NCBI GenBank assembly: GCA_030765045.1
Contig: CM060967.1
Location: forward strand, 153,458,251 to 153,522,250
Reading direction: 5' to 3'
From: Tenodera sinensis
Lineage: Eukaryota; Arthropoda; Insecta; Mantodea; Mantidae
Length of the DNA: 64,000 nt
The notes beneath the pieces are model-generated. The model saw only the letters and a list, made by a program, of their open reading frames with translations. It was not told where the DNA came from and ran no database searches. Shown here in pieces: positions 11,717-22,929 of this stretch. The position numbers were made by a program, and so were the translations under genes. Numbering within the stretch: position 1 is the stretch's first letter; every line of letters starts with the position of its first letter.

Positions 11717-13595
11717 GGACAGCAAGAAGTGGTTACAAGAATAGAGAGCCTGTAAGCCTAAGACAAGCACGAAGAATAGATAATGTCCTGAATTAATTAC
11801 GCTTCTGCTAGTGTGTAATAATGTGGTAATTAAAGAAGGACGACAAGGAAGAAATGCAAGGAGCGCTTGATTGACGATGTTGACACAGTCGTCCCCCATC
11901 TGCCCACCACCACCACCACCTGCTCGACGCTCATCTCACGTCTCCGTTCACCGGGGTGCCGTTGATTGCTCGCCTCGACTGACTACTAATTCCCATCATA
12001 TCCCCATTCCGCAGACCGGGCAACCCATTAATTGCATATCATCCGACCGAGCTCTGACGGAAGGAATGTCAGAGAATGGAATGAACATATCTCGCAGCCT
12101 TTTGGGTGATTACCACAAGCGAGTTCTCATACTTCAACATCCCTGTACAGAAGGCATCGTTATGAGCCCTTGTATAGCAACTATAAACGAAATGGAAACC
12201 ATGGGTAAAAAATACAAAGTTAACCATTGTCCTGTTGCCTAGTGCTGGCAATCTGTTGCTGCACAAGCTGGACGATCAAAGTTACAGTTGGTAAATACAA
12301 ACTGGAGAGAAATATACCCAGTAATTATAATTAACACTTCTCTATAGTGAAGTGTAAAATCAACAAAAGCAGTAAAAAGTTTCACTCGATATATAACATA
12401 TATAGAGTCCCTATAGGTGTATGGGAAATACATATGCAAGAATGGACTAATAGCTGTTTAAATTTACAGAAAATCACCTTACTTGCCAGTCCGCAGGATC
12501 TGTGAAGCTAAATCCCAATAATCAATATATGCGGGGAAAACATCGGTATCAAATAACGATGATGTATATACAAGCTCTTTGGAGCATCAGTGCGCAGACT
12601 TTAAAGGCGACTTCTTCGCGTTAAGCGAAGAATTATTCGTGTAAATTTTCCATCCTTTGCTAAAATAAATCGTTTAGCCAAAAATGATATTAAGAAGTTG
12701 AATTCCACCGTGTCTGTTTGTGGAAGTTTGACAGGCGCGCAAAGCGGAAGATCAGGAATGTTGACACTACTCAGGTCTTGTGAGTACTGCTCGGAAAGCT
12801 TGAAAGAATACCAGCCTCCCCTCGTTATTTGCAGTAGCTAACAAACAAATAGGCATGCGGCGAAACCGGTTTTCTAGGGCTTGTCTAATTTGGACTTTCA
12901 CTCGTCGTAGCTTTGAACGCATGCTTGACAGCAGTAGCCGCATTTGTAAACAAAACATTCGCTTGTTCAGACCTACAAATAATGTATTCAATTATGTTCA
13001 ACTATCTCCTTTACCTTCCACGATGGGTGAGTTTGTTATGAGTGAGCAGAACTCGCGTATTGGTAGACTCAAATATGACGAAAAAGAAAGACCAATAACA
13101 CATGTGAATGACTAAATGTGCAATCGAAATGTGTAATCAATGTGCCGAAAACTGCGTCCGGCTTTCTCGACTTCAACCTCCCTGAGAATGTCGGACGCAG
13201 TTAATAGTTAATGGTAATAGACAATTTTCTTTTAACAAATCCAACACATATTCAAAGCATATATAACAAAGCTTGGCAAAGATTATTTTGCTTCCCCTGT
13301 AAAATTAGGCAGATGCAAATTACGACTGTCTATCAAAATCACCATCATATTAGGTAATATAAATTTCTATTACCAGCACCATCGCGACACCAACCATGGG
13401 CCAAATGCAGAATTTAAATTGCTATCCTAACTGCACGTTTTTCGTTCCACCATTCGCTTTGTTGGTCAATTTCAGCTGTTCCGTCTCTAACCGCTTGTTC
13501 AACAGCAGTGCCACAAACTGTCCCCTTACGCGCCAAAGGGGTTCGGAAACAGCGTTTAAACCCTGTAATGCATAATGTTGCCACTTGCCGTGTTG
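11717..13595. other. No gene recognised
   Basis: It contains a 123-codon open frame (11871-12242, plus) with a proline run. It has no recognisable motif or flanking signals, and I regard it as chance. Confidence 0.4.
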
Positions 13596-13598
13596 TTA

Positions 13599-13599
<1 letters not shown>

Positions 13600-13659
<60 letters not shown>

Positions 13660-13700
13660 AGCATGCGTGGGTGCGTGCGTGGGTGGGTGCGTGTAAGTGT
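13600..13700. repeat. (GT)n microsatellite at the edge of a family A copy
   Basis: About 58 bp of GT repeat followed by GTGC/GGTG variants. It sits where the family A unit has a short ACACACAC segment, so it probably expanded from it. Confidence 0.85.
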
Positions 13701-13724
13701 ATGTCTGTGTGCCTGTCAGTCTGT

Positions 13725-14132
13725 GGACAGCATAACGCAAAAACAAAAAGTCAGTTAAAAACTAAAGTTGGTATTTAAGTTTAATGTTTTTCAAGCATGC
13801 ACACGAAGATTTTGAAGAAAATTTCTCTACCCTAAACTACCCTTTACACAGAAAATTTTTCGACAATTTTGATTTTCTTGAAAATGGCTCTAACGATTTT
13901 GATTAAAATGCCACATTGTTTGAGATATTTTTATGACAAATGAAATGCATATTTTGAATTTTCTGGCTATAATGTGTAATCCTGTTTACTCAGGATGACT
14001 TGAATAACTCATAAACCGTAAGATTTTGGATTCAGGGGCCTCAAAACATATATTTCCGGTGAAATCTCGACATCGAATTTTTTGGTGGAATAAAATACTT
14101 CCCCTACTCGCTATACGTAGTACAGAAAGTAA
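13725..14132. repeat. Family A repeat, rearranged (inverted junction)
   Basis: From 13725 to about 14025 the sequence is family A on the minus strand. At about 14026 it switches, without a gap, to the plus-strand right end (TTCAGGGGCCTCAAAACAT to CAGAAAGTAAAAAGTG). The order cannot arise from one intact unit, so this is an inverted or fold-back rearrangement. Confidence 0.7.
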
Positions 14133-14685
14133 AAAGTGATGGTTAAGCTTGCAACTGATAGGAACGGAACTGCTGCATTTACGTAAATGAAGAAAATATA
14201 TGCGCTAGACTTACCTTTTGGAGATGCACCTGAACAACAGCTTTTAGACTTCCGTTTTGCAAGAAGAATATCCTTACGATTAGGACAATTACCAGCATTT
14301 GATAGCGCAGTCTGAGTTATTACTAACTTTTGTGTACATGGCATGGTTTGAATAAGCATGGCCAGATAATTGCACAACCACAGAAAACTTGAACCTTTGC
14401 ACACACTCGCCGTCATTTTACTAGTTGAATTGCACATGGGACGGCGAGTTAATCGTGGGATCGAACACGTGTTCTCTCCTTGACGTGACGTACGTGTTTG
14501 TGTCAGCTCTAACCAATGGGAAGCGCAGGGAACAGTGTAGAATCTAAATTCGTGATTTAACTACGTGAAAACGATCCAGAAACAGCAGGAAGCAAACGCT
14601 TTCATGCGTTGTGAACAAGCCATATATATGTACATGCACATTATCTCCTCTAACGCACATATAAAAGGTAAAAGAACAGACACCC
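14133..14685. other. No gene recognised
   Basis: No protein-like frame or repeat recognised. Confidence 0.4.
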
Positions 14686-14687
14686 AA

Positions 14688-15165
14688 AAATTCGATATTG
14701 AATACATGTTTTGAGGCACTTGGATCCAAAAACAAAACTTCTTTAGAGAAAGTTTACGCATGCATATCTTAAAAATCTAACGTGTTACACTCACATGACT
14801 TTCTCTACTCTTCTACTAACTATTCTTACAAACTCTTATTCCGCTATCTTCTTCATGTTAGTTGAGATAAACGTTTGCAGAAATTATCTTGCTGCTAACT
14901 TTCTTGTAGCTGAAATGGGAACTATGGGAATACCTTGAGCGATAATCAAAACTTTTAAAGCTTGTTACTATGCGGAGGCTTTGAAATACGTTCTCTTTGC
15001 ACGGCCAAGAGATAAAAAGAGAATAACCACCTTCCACTTGAGAAACGTTTAGTGCAAAACTCACAGAAATAATAAGGAATATCTTCGAAATGGTTCTTGT
15101 GTGTTTTAACGGGATCTACGTTTTTTGTGTCATAACTCATAAGATTTGGTCTATCTCTGGAGACC
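14688..15165. repeat. Family A repeat, second inverted pair
   Basis: A short minus-strand right end (14688-14737) is followed by a plus-strand left half (14766-15165) that starts AAAATCTAACGTGTTACACT. Confidence 0.65.
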
Positions 15166-15789
15166 GCCAACTGACACGCACGGTGTGCCTATACAGTTCG
15201 CACGTGCCTGGTCGTTGCTGGCGAGATGCCAGTGGCGTTCCGTAATCTGCACTTGCGTTACCATTAAAAAATAATTGAGGAGCGTTTTTTCAAAACTCCA
15301 TAGATGCACAAAATGCGTTTCTGAGAAAAACGGTTTTTCCTATTTATTGGCAATATTAACTGGTTAGCACAGCAACTGTATTAATCATTCAATTCTCCTT
15401 CCTGAAAAAGTCCCATTGAATGCGAAAAAGAAACAAATAGCATTGTTTAACTAGTGCAAATTTGGGGTTTGAAAATGCGGAGTTTTTTGAAAAGCCGATA
15501 AATGCTGATTAACTTTTCTGCGTGAGCGAGAAATTATGACATGAAATTTCGTTATTTTTGTCATTTATTGTTTTTGTTACTTTTTATTTGTGCATTTATT
15601 ATTTTTTATTTATTTTCACCTCTTTATAATGCATAATGTACTATACAACCAACATATTAATGTTTATAAGTATTATTTTATTAGTTATAAACTTGGAAAC
15701 TAAGTACTGCTACATTCACAATAACAATATATTTTGTTTTATTTATATAACAAACATATTGAGTATATACAAAGAAATTTCAAACAATA

Positions 15790-16435
15790 TGAATAAGTAA
15801 GCTTTCACCTTTATTAGTGCTTGTGTAGTCTGTACATTGGTTCTTAGTTCGTTTCTCTTTTCCACATCTGCCTCTGTCTTAATCTTCATCAGTCCCATGT
15901 GTCAGTGTGTGGTGTACGGAATGAAAGATTGAAGAAGTTGTAAAATATGTATTTATATTTTGACAATGAGCAGACTGGTAGGTTTCTTAATCTTCTTTCG
16001 TTGCAAAAATTGGTCCACATTTTTCTGATATTAAGTTCTGGAGGTAAATACCCTCTAGTTGATTTTGCTCTTCCATAGTGGCTTTCTCTACATCTGTACT
16101 TCTTAATGTCTTGCTTTATAGTAGCAGTAATGCCCTTCTATAATATTCCTGTTCTGTCACCTCCTGTGGTTTCCTTTGGCGCATTCCCAGATAAGTGAAA
16201 GTTTCTAGCCAGGGGAGATAATCTAACTTTTGACACCCTTGTGATTCCTTGGAAGCTTTAGTTTTAGGATTTCATGGAGTGCACTCGAGACTATCTGAAC
16301 ATGTAATTGCTGGAGTATGAGTTTTCCTTGGCTTACAGTTTGATTTCCTTTCCTTGTTTTTGCAATTTCTACCTCCAGCGCATTCTACGACTGTTTCACG
16401 ATCTGAGCTCCTGTCCATTGTGCATAGTACAGTGC
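15790..16435 (-). pseudogene. Degraded protein of the nested transposon, possible transposase
   Basis: On the minus strand, pieces in shifting frames read like a protein: GHYCYYKAR, a segment like YLPPELNIRKMWTNFC in a neighbouring frame, then YKYIFYNFFNLSF and later EKRNELRTNVQ. The order H-Y-x, L-N-I-x-K-M, then Y-x-x-I-F-x-x-x-F-N-x-S-F resembles, from memory, a repetitive uncharacterised arthropod protein family that I take to be a transposase. Stops and frameshifts are numerous. The match is recollection, not a search result. Confidence 0.4.
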
Positions 16436-16484
16436 AGTGTCTCAACTAAGAATAAAAATGCCATGTAAGTATAACAAAGCTTTT

Positions 16485-16736
16485 AGAAGCACCTGCCTGC
16501 TGTGCAAGGGGTCCCGGGTTCGATTCCCGGCAGGGGAGTAGGAATTTTTCTCCAGCCAAGATTGTTCTTCATCCTTCCCTGAGTCTGGAAGTATGAATGA
16601 AAGTGTGAATGTGTGTGTGAATTCAACGTATAAAAAACCCCAATGACCGAAAAACCCACTGTTAAACGAATAACACCAGTGCCAATAGGCAAGGTCGCCG
16701 ATATGTCCTCTGCAGTTAAAGGCGGGATATAAATGG
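16485..16736 (+). mobile_element. SINE-2, tRNA-derived
   Basis: The head retains the B box GGGTTCGATTCCC (about 16509-16521) and part of an anticodon-like stem. The body has TTTCTCCAGCC, CTGAGTCTGGAAG and a GTGTGTGTG seed, and ends GGCGGGATATAAATGG. The same order occurs on the minus strand at 25574-25962. Imperfect direct repeats, AACAAAGCTTTTAGAA on the left and AACAAAAAGCTTGCAGAA on the right, flank it. It sits inside the nested transposon, so it is the youngest layer there. Confidence 0.75.
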
Positions 16737-17443
16737 AACAAAAAGCTTGCAGAAATGAATGTGAAATCCAAGCGCACAACCTGAGTTCGCAGTTATTTCC
16801 AACGAAGCAGCAGTGTACAAAGCTTGCAGAAATGGTTGAGAATTCCAAGAATCGCAACAGTGAGATGGCAGTCAATGCCAACATGCGTTTCATAGAATTG
16901 AGGTTGCTACACTTTGGATTATAAATTCATAAAATTGCATCTATCGGCCTATGCTTTAACTGAGCAAGTGCATCTATCCCTAGCTTCTACACAGGACAAG
17001 AATCGAATTTTGCAAAATCTGATTTCACAGTACGATGCAGAAGGTGAAAATTATGCCGATACTGTATATAACTCAATTTCGTAAAATTTTGCATCTATGG
17101 AGTTTTCAAAAGCGCTCCTCAATTAAGGACAGGGTAGTAGTGAAGGAACAATTCAGAAACTGTATATTACGTGGTTTAATATCTCTCTGATACTTGTTAT
17201 TAAATTATGGATAAAACAGTAAGACTATTATAGCTTTCAGTCCTATACAACCAAATGATGGCATATAAAAGCAATATTTCTAACTATAAGAACGAAGCAG
17301 TACTTTGTGGAAATTAGCACAATTTTCATCCTGAAACAATTGAAAAATACAAAATAACAAAATATTTACTATGCAGTGCTAATATTACATAGTATATTTC
17401 ATATTAAACGAATATACACGTTTCAATTAAGAATTTTATACAT

Positions 17444-19167
17444 TCAGTTTTCGGTAGACACTCTTGCCTTCTGACATCTTTTGGTTTTCACAATATTCGC
17501 CACATTTGGAGACAATGAAATACAACTCCGGACCCTTAACGCACACAGCAAGTTATGATCACTGATGTTGGCTCTCTGAGGGTTTTTAATTTGTTTCATA
17601 GCTGAAAATAAGGATTCACATACATAGGTCGAACCAAACATTGCAATCATAGATGCCGCACGCCTGTGTAATCGAGGGAATCTTGATTTAGGAAATCCCC
17701 TGTAGAAATCTAGCAAACTTCCTCTGTTTCTGTAACTGTCAGCTAACTCAATGTCACATTTCAAAGTGATAAGCTCCAGTTGAACATCTTTGGGAGTATC
17801 ATCAATATTCATGCTAAATGGTGTAGGGAATAAATCAAAATCCACTTTTAAGCCCGTGAGATCGTGAAATCTTTCATCAAATGCACGGGAAAGCATGTGC
17901 AGATTTTCAGCATAACATCCCACTTCTAGGGAATCACAATCACGGAACACACTTTCAACCTGGGAAAATGACAAGCATCACCATTTGACAGTTGACGTTC
18001 CCATAATGAGAGCATATTTTTAAAAGCTTCAATGCTACAGAACATATCTGTGATTAGTTTGTTTTTCCCTTGAAGTGAAACATTCAAAGTATTCAAATGT
18101 TCACTTATCGGCCATAAATGCAGGATCACATTTCCACTTAACATCCGTGAACTCTTCAATAGGTTCTCCGCACATTTCCATAAACATACGTATCTCATCC
18201 AATAATTCAAAGAATCTGCTTAAAACCTTGCCTCGACTGAGCCACCTAACTGCTGTACATCACCATACTCAAGCTCCAAATCTTCTAAGAAGCTTTTAAA
18301 TTGTCTGTGTTTTAGACCATGGGACCTCAGTTTGTTTACAATCTTCACAACCAGACTCATTACATTGTTTACATCCAGTGTTTTGGCACATAAGTTTTCC
18401 TGGTGAACTATGCAATGAACTGCTGTTATTTCTTTTGCTAGTTTATTTTTCAGGAGGGTTACAAATCTGTTGTGCGAACCAACCATAGCTGGGGCACCAT
18501 CGGTGGCTACTGATATGAGTGTATCCCATGGAATCCCTGCATTCTCCACAACTTCAACTACACAATTCAGAATGTCTGATCCTGTTGTTGTGCCTTTTAT
18601 TGGCACCAGATCTAGCATTTCTTCCACGACTTCCAAATTTTCATTTACTCCACGAATAAAAATACATAATTGAGCCATACTTGATACGTCAGTGCTCTCA
18701 TCAATGGCAATAGAGTATGCAACGAATTTTCTTGCTCTTTCAGTAAGTTGTGCGTAAATATTGTCCGCCAGATCTTGAATTCTGCGTGAAATAGTATGAG
18801 GTGACAGACTGATACTCTCGAACTCGTGAACACTGATAGGGGTGAATTTACTTGCAGCTATAACCATACATCGTTTAATAAGTGGACCATCAGAAAAACT
18901 ACTAGAAGATCTGGCAATTTCTAGTACTATTTCGTAACTCACATAAACTGAGGTTTCTGCCATTCCGCCATCCCCTTCTTCCTGTTCCTCTTCCTGCGAT
19001 GTAATTTTTTCTTTGAGCTTCTGTATCTCTGGAGTACGTTCTTCTTTTTCTACAGCCGAATAATCATTAGCATGCAATGTATTAAAATGCCGCTGAAGAT
19101 TAAATCGTTTCAGCACTTGCAATTTTTTCTGGCAAATTAAACAAATAGCACCACCGATATATTCCAT
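17444..19167 (-). pseudogene. hAT transposase pseudogene (hAT-1)
   Basis: Three overlapping minus-strand frames (19167-18220, 18210-17926, 17974-17444) make up one protein of about 570 codons, split by at least two frameshifts. Order: an N-terminal zinc finger (CLICQKK, then RHFNTLH), the first catalytic aspartate in AIDESTD, the second in ATDGAPAMVG, and a C-terminal dimerisation domain with STYVCESLFSAMK containing the likely catalytic glutamate. This order belongs to the hAT family, in the group related to GTF2IRD2/ZBED-type domesticated proteins. The reading frame is broken, so no active enzyme is expected. Confidence 0.85.
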
Positions 19168-19376
19168 GAAGAAGTACTCAGTTTCCCATTAGGGATTGAA
19201 ATAACGTGTCGGCGTGGGTGCCCTTCGCTTTAATGAGTGCCCTTCCATATCAAAGTGTCACTGAAGTACGGACCGCCACTGCTAAGGAACACAAACCGAC
19301 CGCTCCACTGCGAAGCACGGTGCTTGTAGCCCAGCACATGCACCGCCGCAAGCGAGTTGGCTGTGACTGTCTTATG

Positions 19377-19617
19377 TTGTTGTAGTGTTTAACGCCCGCT
19401 TTTACTACTACGGCACCGCAGGCGGTGACACTGATGATACATGGAATGAAGATGGAGCACCGGTGGAATGAGATGGCGGGGGAAACCGGAGCACCCGGAG
19501 AAAACCCGCCCTGTCGCCGCTTTGTCCACCACGAATACCACATGCGGGTCCCTGGGATCGAACCCGGGCCGCCTAGGTGGTAGGCGAGCGCGCTAACCGC
19601 TCGGCCACGGCGCCGCC
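19377..19617 (-). mobile_element. SINE-3, tRNA-derived, well preserved, with 12-bp target duplication
   Basis: Read on the minus strand, the element starts GGCGCCGTGGCCGAGCGGTT (a Ser/Leu-like tRNA 5' half) and has the B box GGGTTCGATCCCA. The body contains TTTTCTCCGGGTGCTCCGG and it ends in an ACAACAACA-like tail. GACTGTCTTATG at 19365-19376 and 19618-19629 is an exact 12-bp direct repeat. A 5' head fragment of the same family lies at 31250-31283. Confidence 0.85.
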
Positions 19618-19629
19618 GACTGTCTTATG

Positions 19630-20066
19630 ATTTACAGTAATGCAAACGTCATTAAAAGTAAACAGGACTACATGGGCAATAGCCAGAAAATTCAAAATGT
19701 ACATTTCATTTGCCATAAAATTATCTTAAACATATGGCATTTTAATCAAAATCGTTAGAGCCATTTTTGAGAAAAACAGAATTTTCGAAAAACTTTCTAT
19801 GCAAAGGATAGTTTAGGGTGGAGGAATTTTCTTCAAAATCTTCGTGTGGCATCCTGAAAGATTTTAAACTTAAATACAATTTTGGTTTTTAACCGACTTT
19901 TCGTTTCTTAGTTATGCTGTTCATAGACATACACACACGGACCTTTTTCTAAAAATGCTTCTTTTTGGATTCAGGGAACCTCAATTTCGGTGAAATTTTG
20001 ACATCAGATTTTTGGGTCGAATATAATACTTCCCCTACTTACTATACATAGTAGAGAAAATAAAAT
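19630..20066 (+). repeat. Family A repeat, right half
   Basis: It runs from the GTAATGCAAACGTC block to AGTAGAGAAAATAAAATG and matches the right half of 42026-42871. Confidence 0.75.
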
Positions 20067-20086
20067 GAACAGTTGGATAAGTAGCA

Positions 20087-20240
20087 AACATTATTTAAGT
20101 TAGTTTCTTCCAAACATACTTCACGACGATTTTGAGGAAAATCGCCCAAATTCTAGGTAACCTTTACATGGAAAATTTTTCGAAATATTTTTATATTTTC
20201 AAAAACGGCAAACAACTTCCGTTAAAATACAGCATAAACG
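20087..20240 (-). repeat. Family A fragment in inverse orientation
   Basis: Minus-strand family A blocks (TTTTGAGGAAAAT, CCTTTACATGGAAAATTTTT) lie immediately after the plus-strand copy. Together they form a third inverted pair of this family. Confidence 0.55.
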
Positions 20241-20639
20241 ACAAATAACTCCTCGCCACTCCGATGGAATATATCTTAAAAATTTATTTCAAATAACTTT
20301 GTGCCTTAAGCCATATCCGAGAGATTCTTCATTTACGCTTTTAATTGTTCAATACTTCATTTTTAACTCCTATCGATATTCAACAGTTTTTCGCAATGTT
20401 ATGGAAAAAGTGCGGAATTTTAAGGTCTGCATACAGGGTCTACATTAGTGATGTCCAACGTTTGCGAAAGAGGAGAGGTTGGATTTACCTCCTTCCACTT
20501 TATGAGACTGTATGTTGCAGTGGCGCTTTGGTTCTATGTACGAAGCGTTTGATTTACTAAAGCACTTTCAAATCTTATGTGGTAAACATATTTTAATTAG
20601 TGACTTCTTTGTACAGAAGCACGGGGTAAACGAGACTTG

Positions 20640-20885
20640 TAGGTGGATAAAACCATGCTAAAATCTAGGAAAATTATTGTTGATGTGTTCGGGGAAACTG
20701 GAGGCGGCCAGGGGATGCCCGCAGGGTGGGGTTTTGTCCCCACTTCTGTGGGATTTGGTTGTGGATAATCTCCTAGATATCCTCAACAAACAAGGCTACT
20801 ATACCCAGGGTTATGAAGATTACATAGTCATGCTTATCTAGGGCAAGCATGCCAATATAGGAAGTGCAGGTGTAGCAAAAAGGCA
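20640..20885 (+). pseudogene. LINE reverse transcriptase fragment
   Basis: Shifting frames give CPQGGVLSPLLWDLVVDNLL, which is the palm motif before the active site in R1/Jockey-like LINE reverse transcriptases, then QGYYTQGYEDYIVMLI-like text where Y-A-D-D is expected. Here the active site reads YEDY. Only about 80 codons survive. No catalytic function is possible from this fragment. Confidence 0.6.
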
Positions 20886-20889
20886 AAAC

Positions 20890-22240
20890 TTTGCACCCGT
20901 GTTATTTAATAAAAGTACTTGCATACAGCTACGTAACGCAAGAGATTGCAAACTCCAAATGTTATGTTTATATTGCGTGCATAGAGAGGGAATTCTGTGT
21001 TTCTTTTTTCATGCATCGCCTGCTTCTTAACAACACACGATCACAATGCGGGATTTTACGTGATCTACTGTACTGTAGACCTCTGACAAGAAAATATACG
21101 CGGAGTGTCTGCTCTCTAGAGGAGTGAGGGATGACAATATCACATAGAACCTCACGATCATATCATAAATACATCTACAATCTACGTTAAATACACCACG
21201 TAAAGTTAGTATTCCAGCATTGCTAGTTCAAGAGTGTGTGTTTTCTATGAAGCCTAAGTTTTGTTGTGTTGAAAATCTAGCCGTAATCTTTCTCAGAAAA
21301 TAATAGAATGGCTTGAAGTTGCACAGTGGTTTATGGTCGACTTCATGTTTTTATTTATAAGACCTAGGAGTGTAAGATTAGTATCTCCCCAACTACCGTG
21401 TAGTAAACATCGTGGGGCAGTATGTGATTAAGGATTATCAGCAGTATCTTGTTTATTTCAAGTAGGAAACAGAGACGTTACCTCCTCCATCAATTTGCAT
21501 GGCCTCACTTCTGCAGATCCTAGCAAATCTAAAAAACGTATCAGTTCTCTAGGATATATAGCTTTGCGCTTGTTTATTTATTTGCGGCCGATCGAGAAAC
21601 TACTTGTGCGTACGCGTGCTCTACCTAACCGGAGTAAAGAGTACGTATGTAAGCATATCAGTGCCACCAATCCATGCGCATGTCCAAAGTAATACATTTG
21701 GTCGTACCATCCATTTTAAATGCTGACACCCCACACTGTTCAGCTGTTTCCTTCGTTCAACACCGTTTTATATGATTTTATTAATTAAATACTGAATGAA
21801 TTTTCTATTAATACTAGTGATTATAAAGAGCTATCAACAAGTTCCTCCGCACCGCTCAAGATAATTTGGTATACTGTTTATTTAATTATCCTTCATGAAT
21901 TACATCGTGAATCTATCATATCTTTATTTCGTAAAACGTTATAAATAATTATAGGCTCGCGGTAGCCAGCGCAGCCATCGGAATTCCCTTCTCTAGGAGA
22001 CTGCGGAGCGACTTCTCGATAACCCTGTATTATTCAATGTGAAAACTACGGCATACTCGGAAGATTTCTGCTTACCTTTTACGGATCTAGAAACCCATGC
22101 CAAGTTCTGTGTTAGGCATGGCTTTAATGAGAGTAGATGTATTATTCTGCTACTCTGCTAACATGATCTTTACCTTTGTTCATCAGAAGCCTCTCAGGTA
22201 ACACACACTGCGCGCATTGTTTGTTCTTGGAAATCGCATA
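20890..22240. other. No gene recognised
   Basis: AT-rich DNA, no conserved frame. I see no match to the other families in the window. Confidence 0.4.
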
Positions 22241-22249
22241 AGTTTCACA

Positions 22250-22520
22250 TTGCACCAATAAGTGTGTTACTTCAGCCAATGAAATCAAATAAATCACAAA
22301 TGACAGCCAGTTGCTAACTCCACGTGGAGTGAAACACAGCGTTGCAACATCTTTCCTGTTTCTCATTCTGTTACTTTTCTCGTAACATTAGTCTTCTAAG
22401 AAGTAAATGTGCACGTGTGGAGGAAAGGTGGCAAGGTTGCTTTTCGCGACACTAAATACCTTCATCTTTTCACCCAGCTTTGACGCGCCGCATGTTAACC
22501 ATTAAAGTAGCATAATACCT
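22250..22520 (-). mobile_element. SINE-4, tRNA-related, copy 1
   Basis: Very similar to 35335-35595 in the same orientation. Shared blocks are CTAACTCCACGTGGAGT, AAGAAGTAAATGT, GCTTTTCGCGACACT/GCTCTTCGCGACACT and CATGTTAACCATTA/CATGCTAACCATTA. Read in reverse, the right end gives TAATGGTTAACATGCG, an A-box-like start of a tRNA-derived head. Confidence 0.6.
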
Positions 22521-22784
22521 CACACCAGGGCTTACCTGTGATATATTTAAGTCGTAATGATTGTATATGGGGTGAGTCTTCACATTTACTCACAGAAGAC
22601 CCAAAACAATTTTATTTTTATGGAAAAACAAATAATTGTTATTAGTATTTAAAAACAAAAAATAATGAAGCTTTAGCCACGTGAAGGGTCGTTTGAATTG
22701 AAATAACCTTAAACCTTACGTCCTCCAAACACTGACCTAAATAACAGTTACTTTATACGAGATTTACTCGCTAAGTACACAGAT

Positions 22785-22925
22785 GTGCACACGAGCACAC
22801 ATTTTTCTAAAATACTTTCTCAAAGTTTTAAGGGATCTTGAAAGGTCTACTTCCGGTGAAATCGTGGTATCTAATTATTTAAGGATTGTAATGTTTCCAG
22901 TGACTACATAAGTTATCCGTAGAAG
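22785..22925 (+). repeat. Family A fragment
   Basis: A degenerate match to the right end of the unit (TTTTTCTAAAAT, then TACTTCCGGTGAAATC). Confidence 0.5.
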
Positions 22926-22929
22926 TAAT

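Larger units (their letters stand above)
15272..17125. mobile_element. Unclassified inverted-repeat transposon nested in hAT-1
   Basis: The ends are inverted repeats of about 36 bp. Left 15272-15307 reads TAATTGAGGAGCG, then CAAAACTCCATAGATGC-like text; the right end at 17090-17125 gives the same order in reverse complement. The octamer GCATCTAT recurs near the right end at 16937, 16970 and 17091, and its complement near the left end at 15300, as transposase-binding repeats often do. The element contains a degraded coding stretch on the minus strand and a SINE. I cannot name the superfamily. Confidence 0.7.
15230..19281 (-). mobile_element. hAT transposon (hAT-1) carrying nested insertions
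   Basis: The left end begins CAGTGGCGTTCCGTAATCTG at 15230. The right end, read in reverse from 19281, begins CAGTGGCGGTCCGTACTTCA. CAGTGGCG-type ends and the internal transposase identify a hAT element. Only about 40 bp of hAT sequence remains on the left before the nested transposon at 15272-17125. I do not see a matching 8-bp target duplication (CGAGATGC on the left, CTAAGGAA on the right), so the two ends may have been brought together by recombination. Confidence 0.65.

Noticed and set aside
11871..12242. 123-codon frame with a proline run
   Set aside because: No motif, no splice or promoter context, no similarity to anything I know; the proline run comes from CCA repeats.
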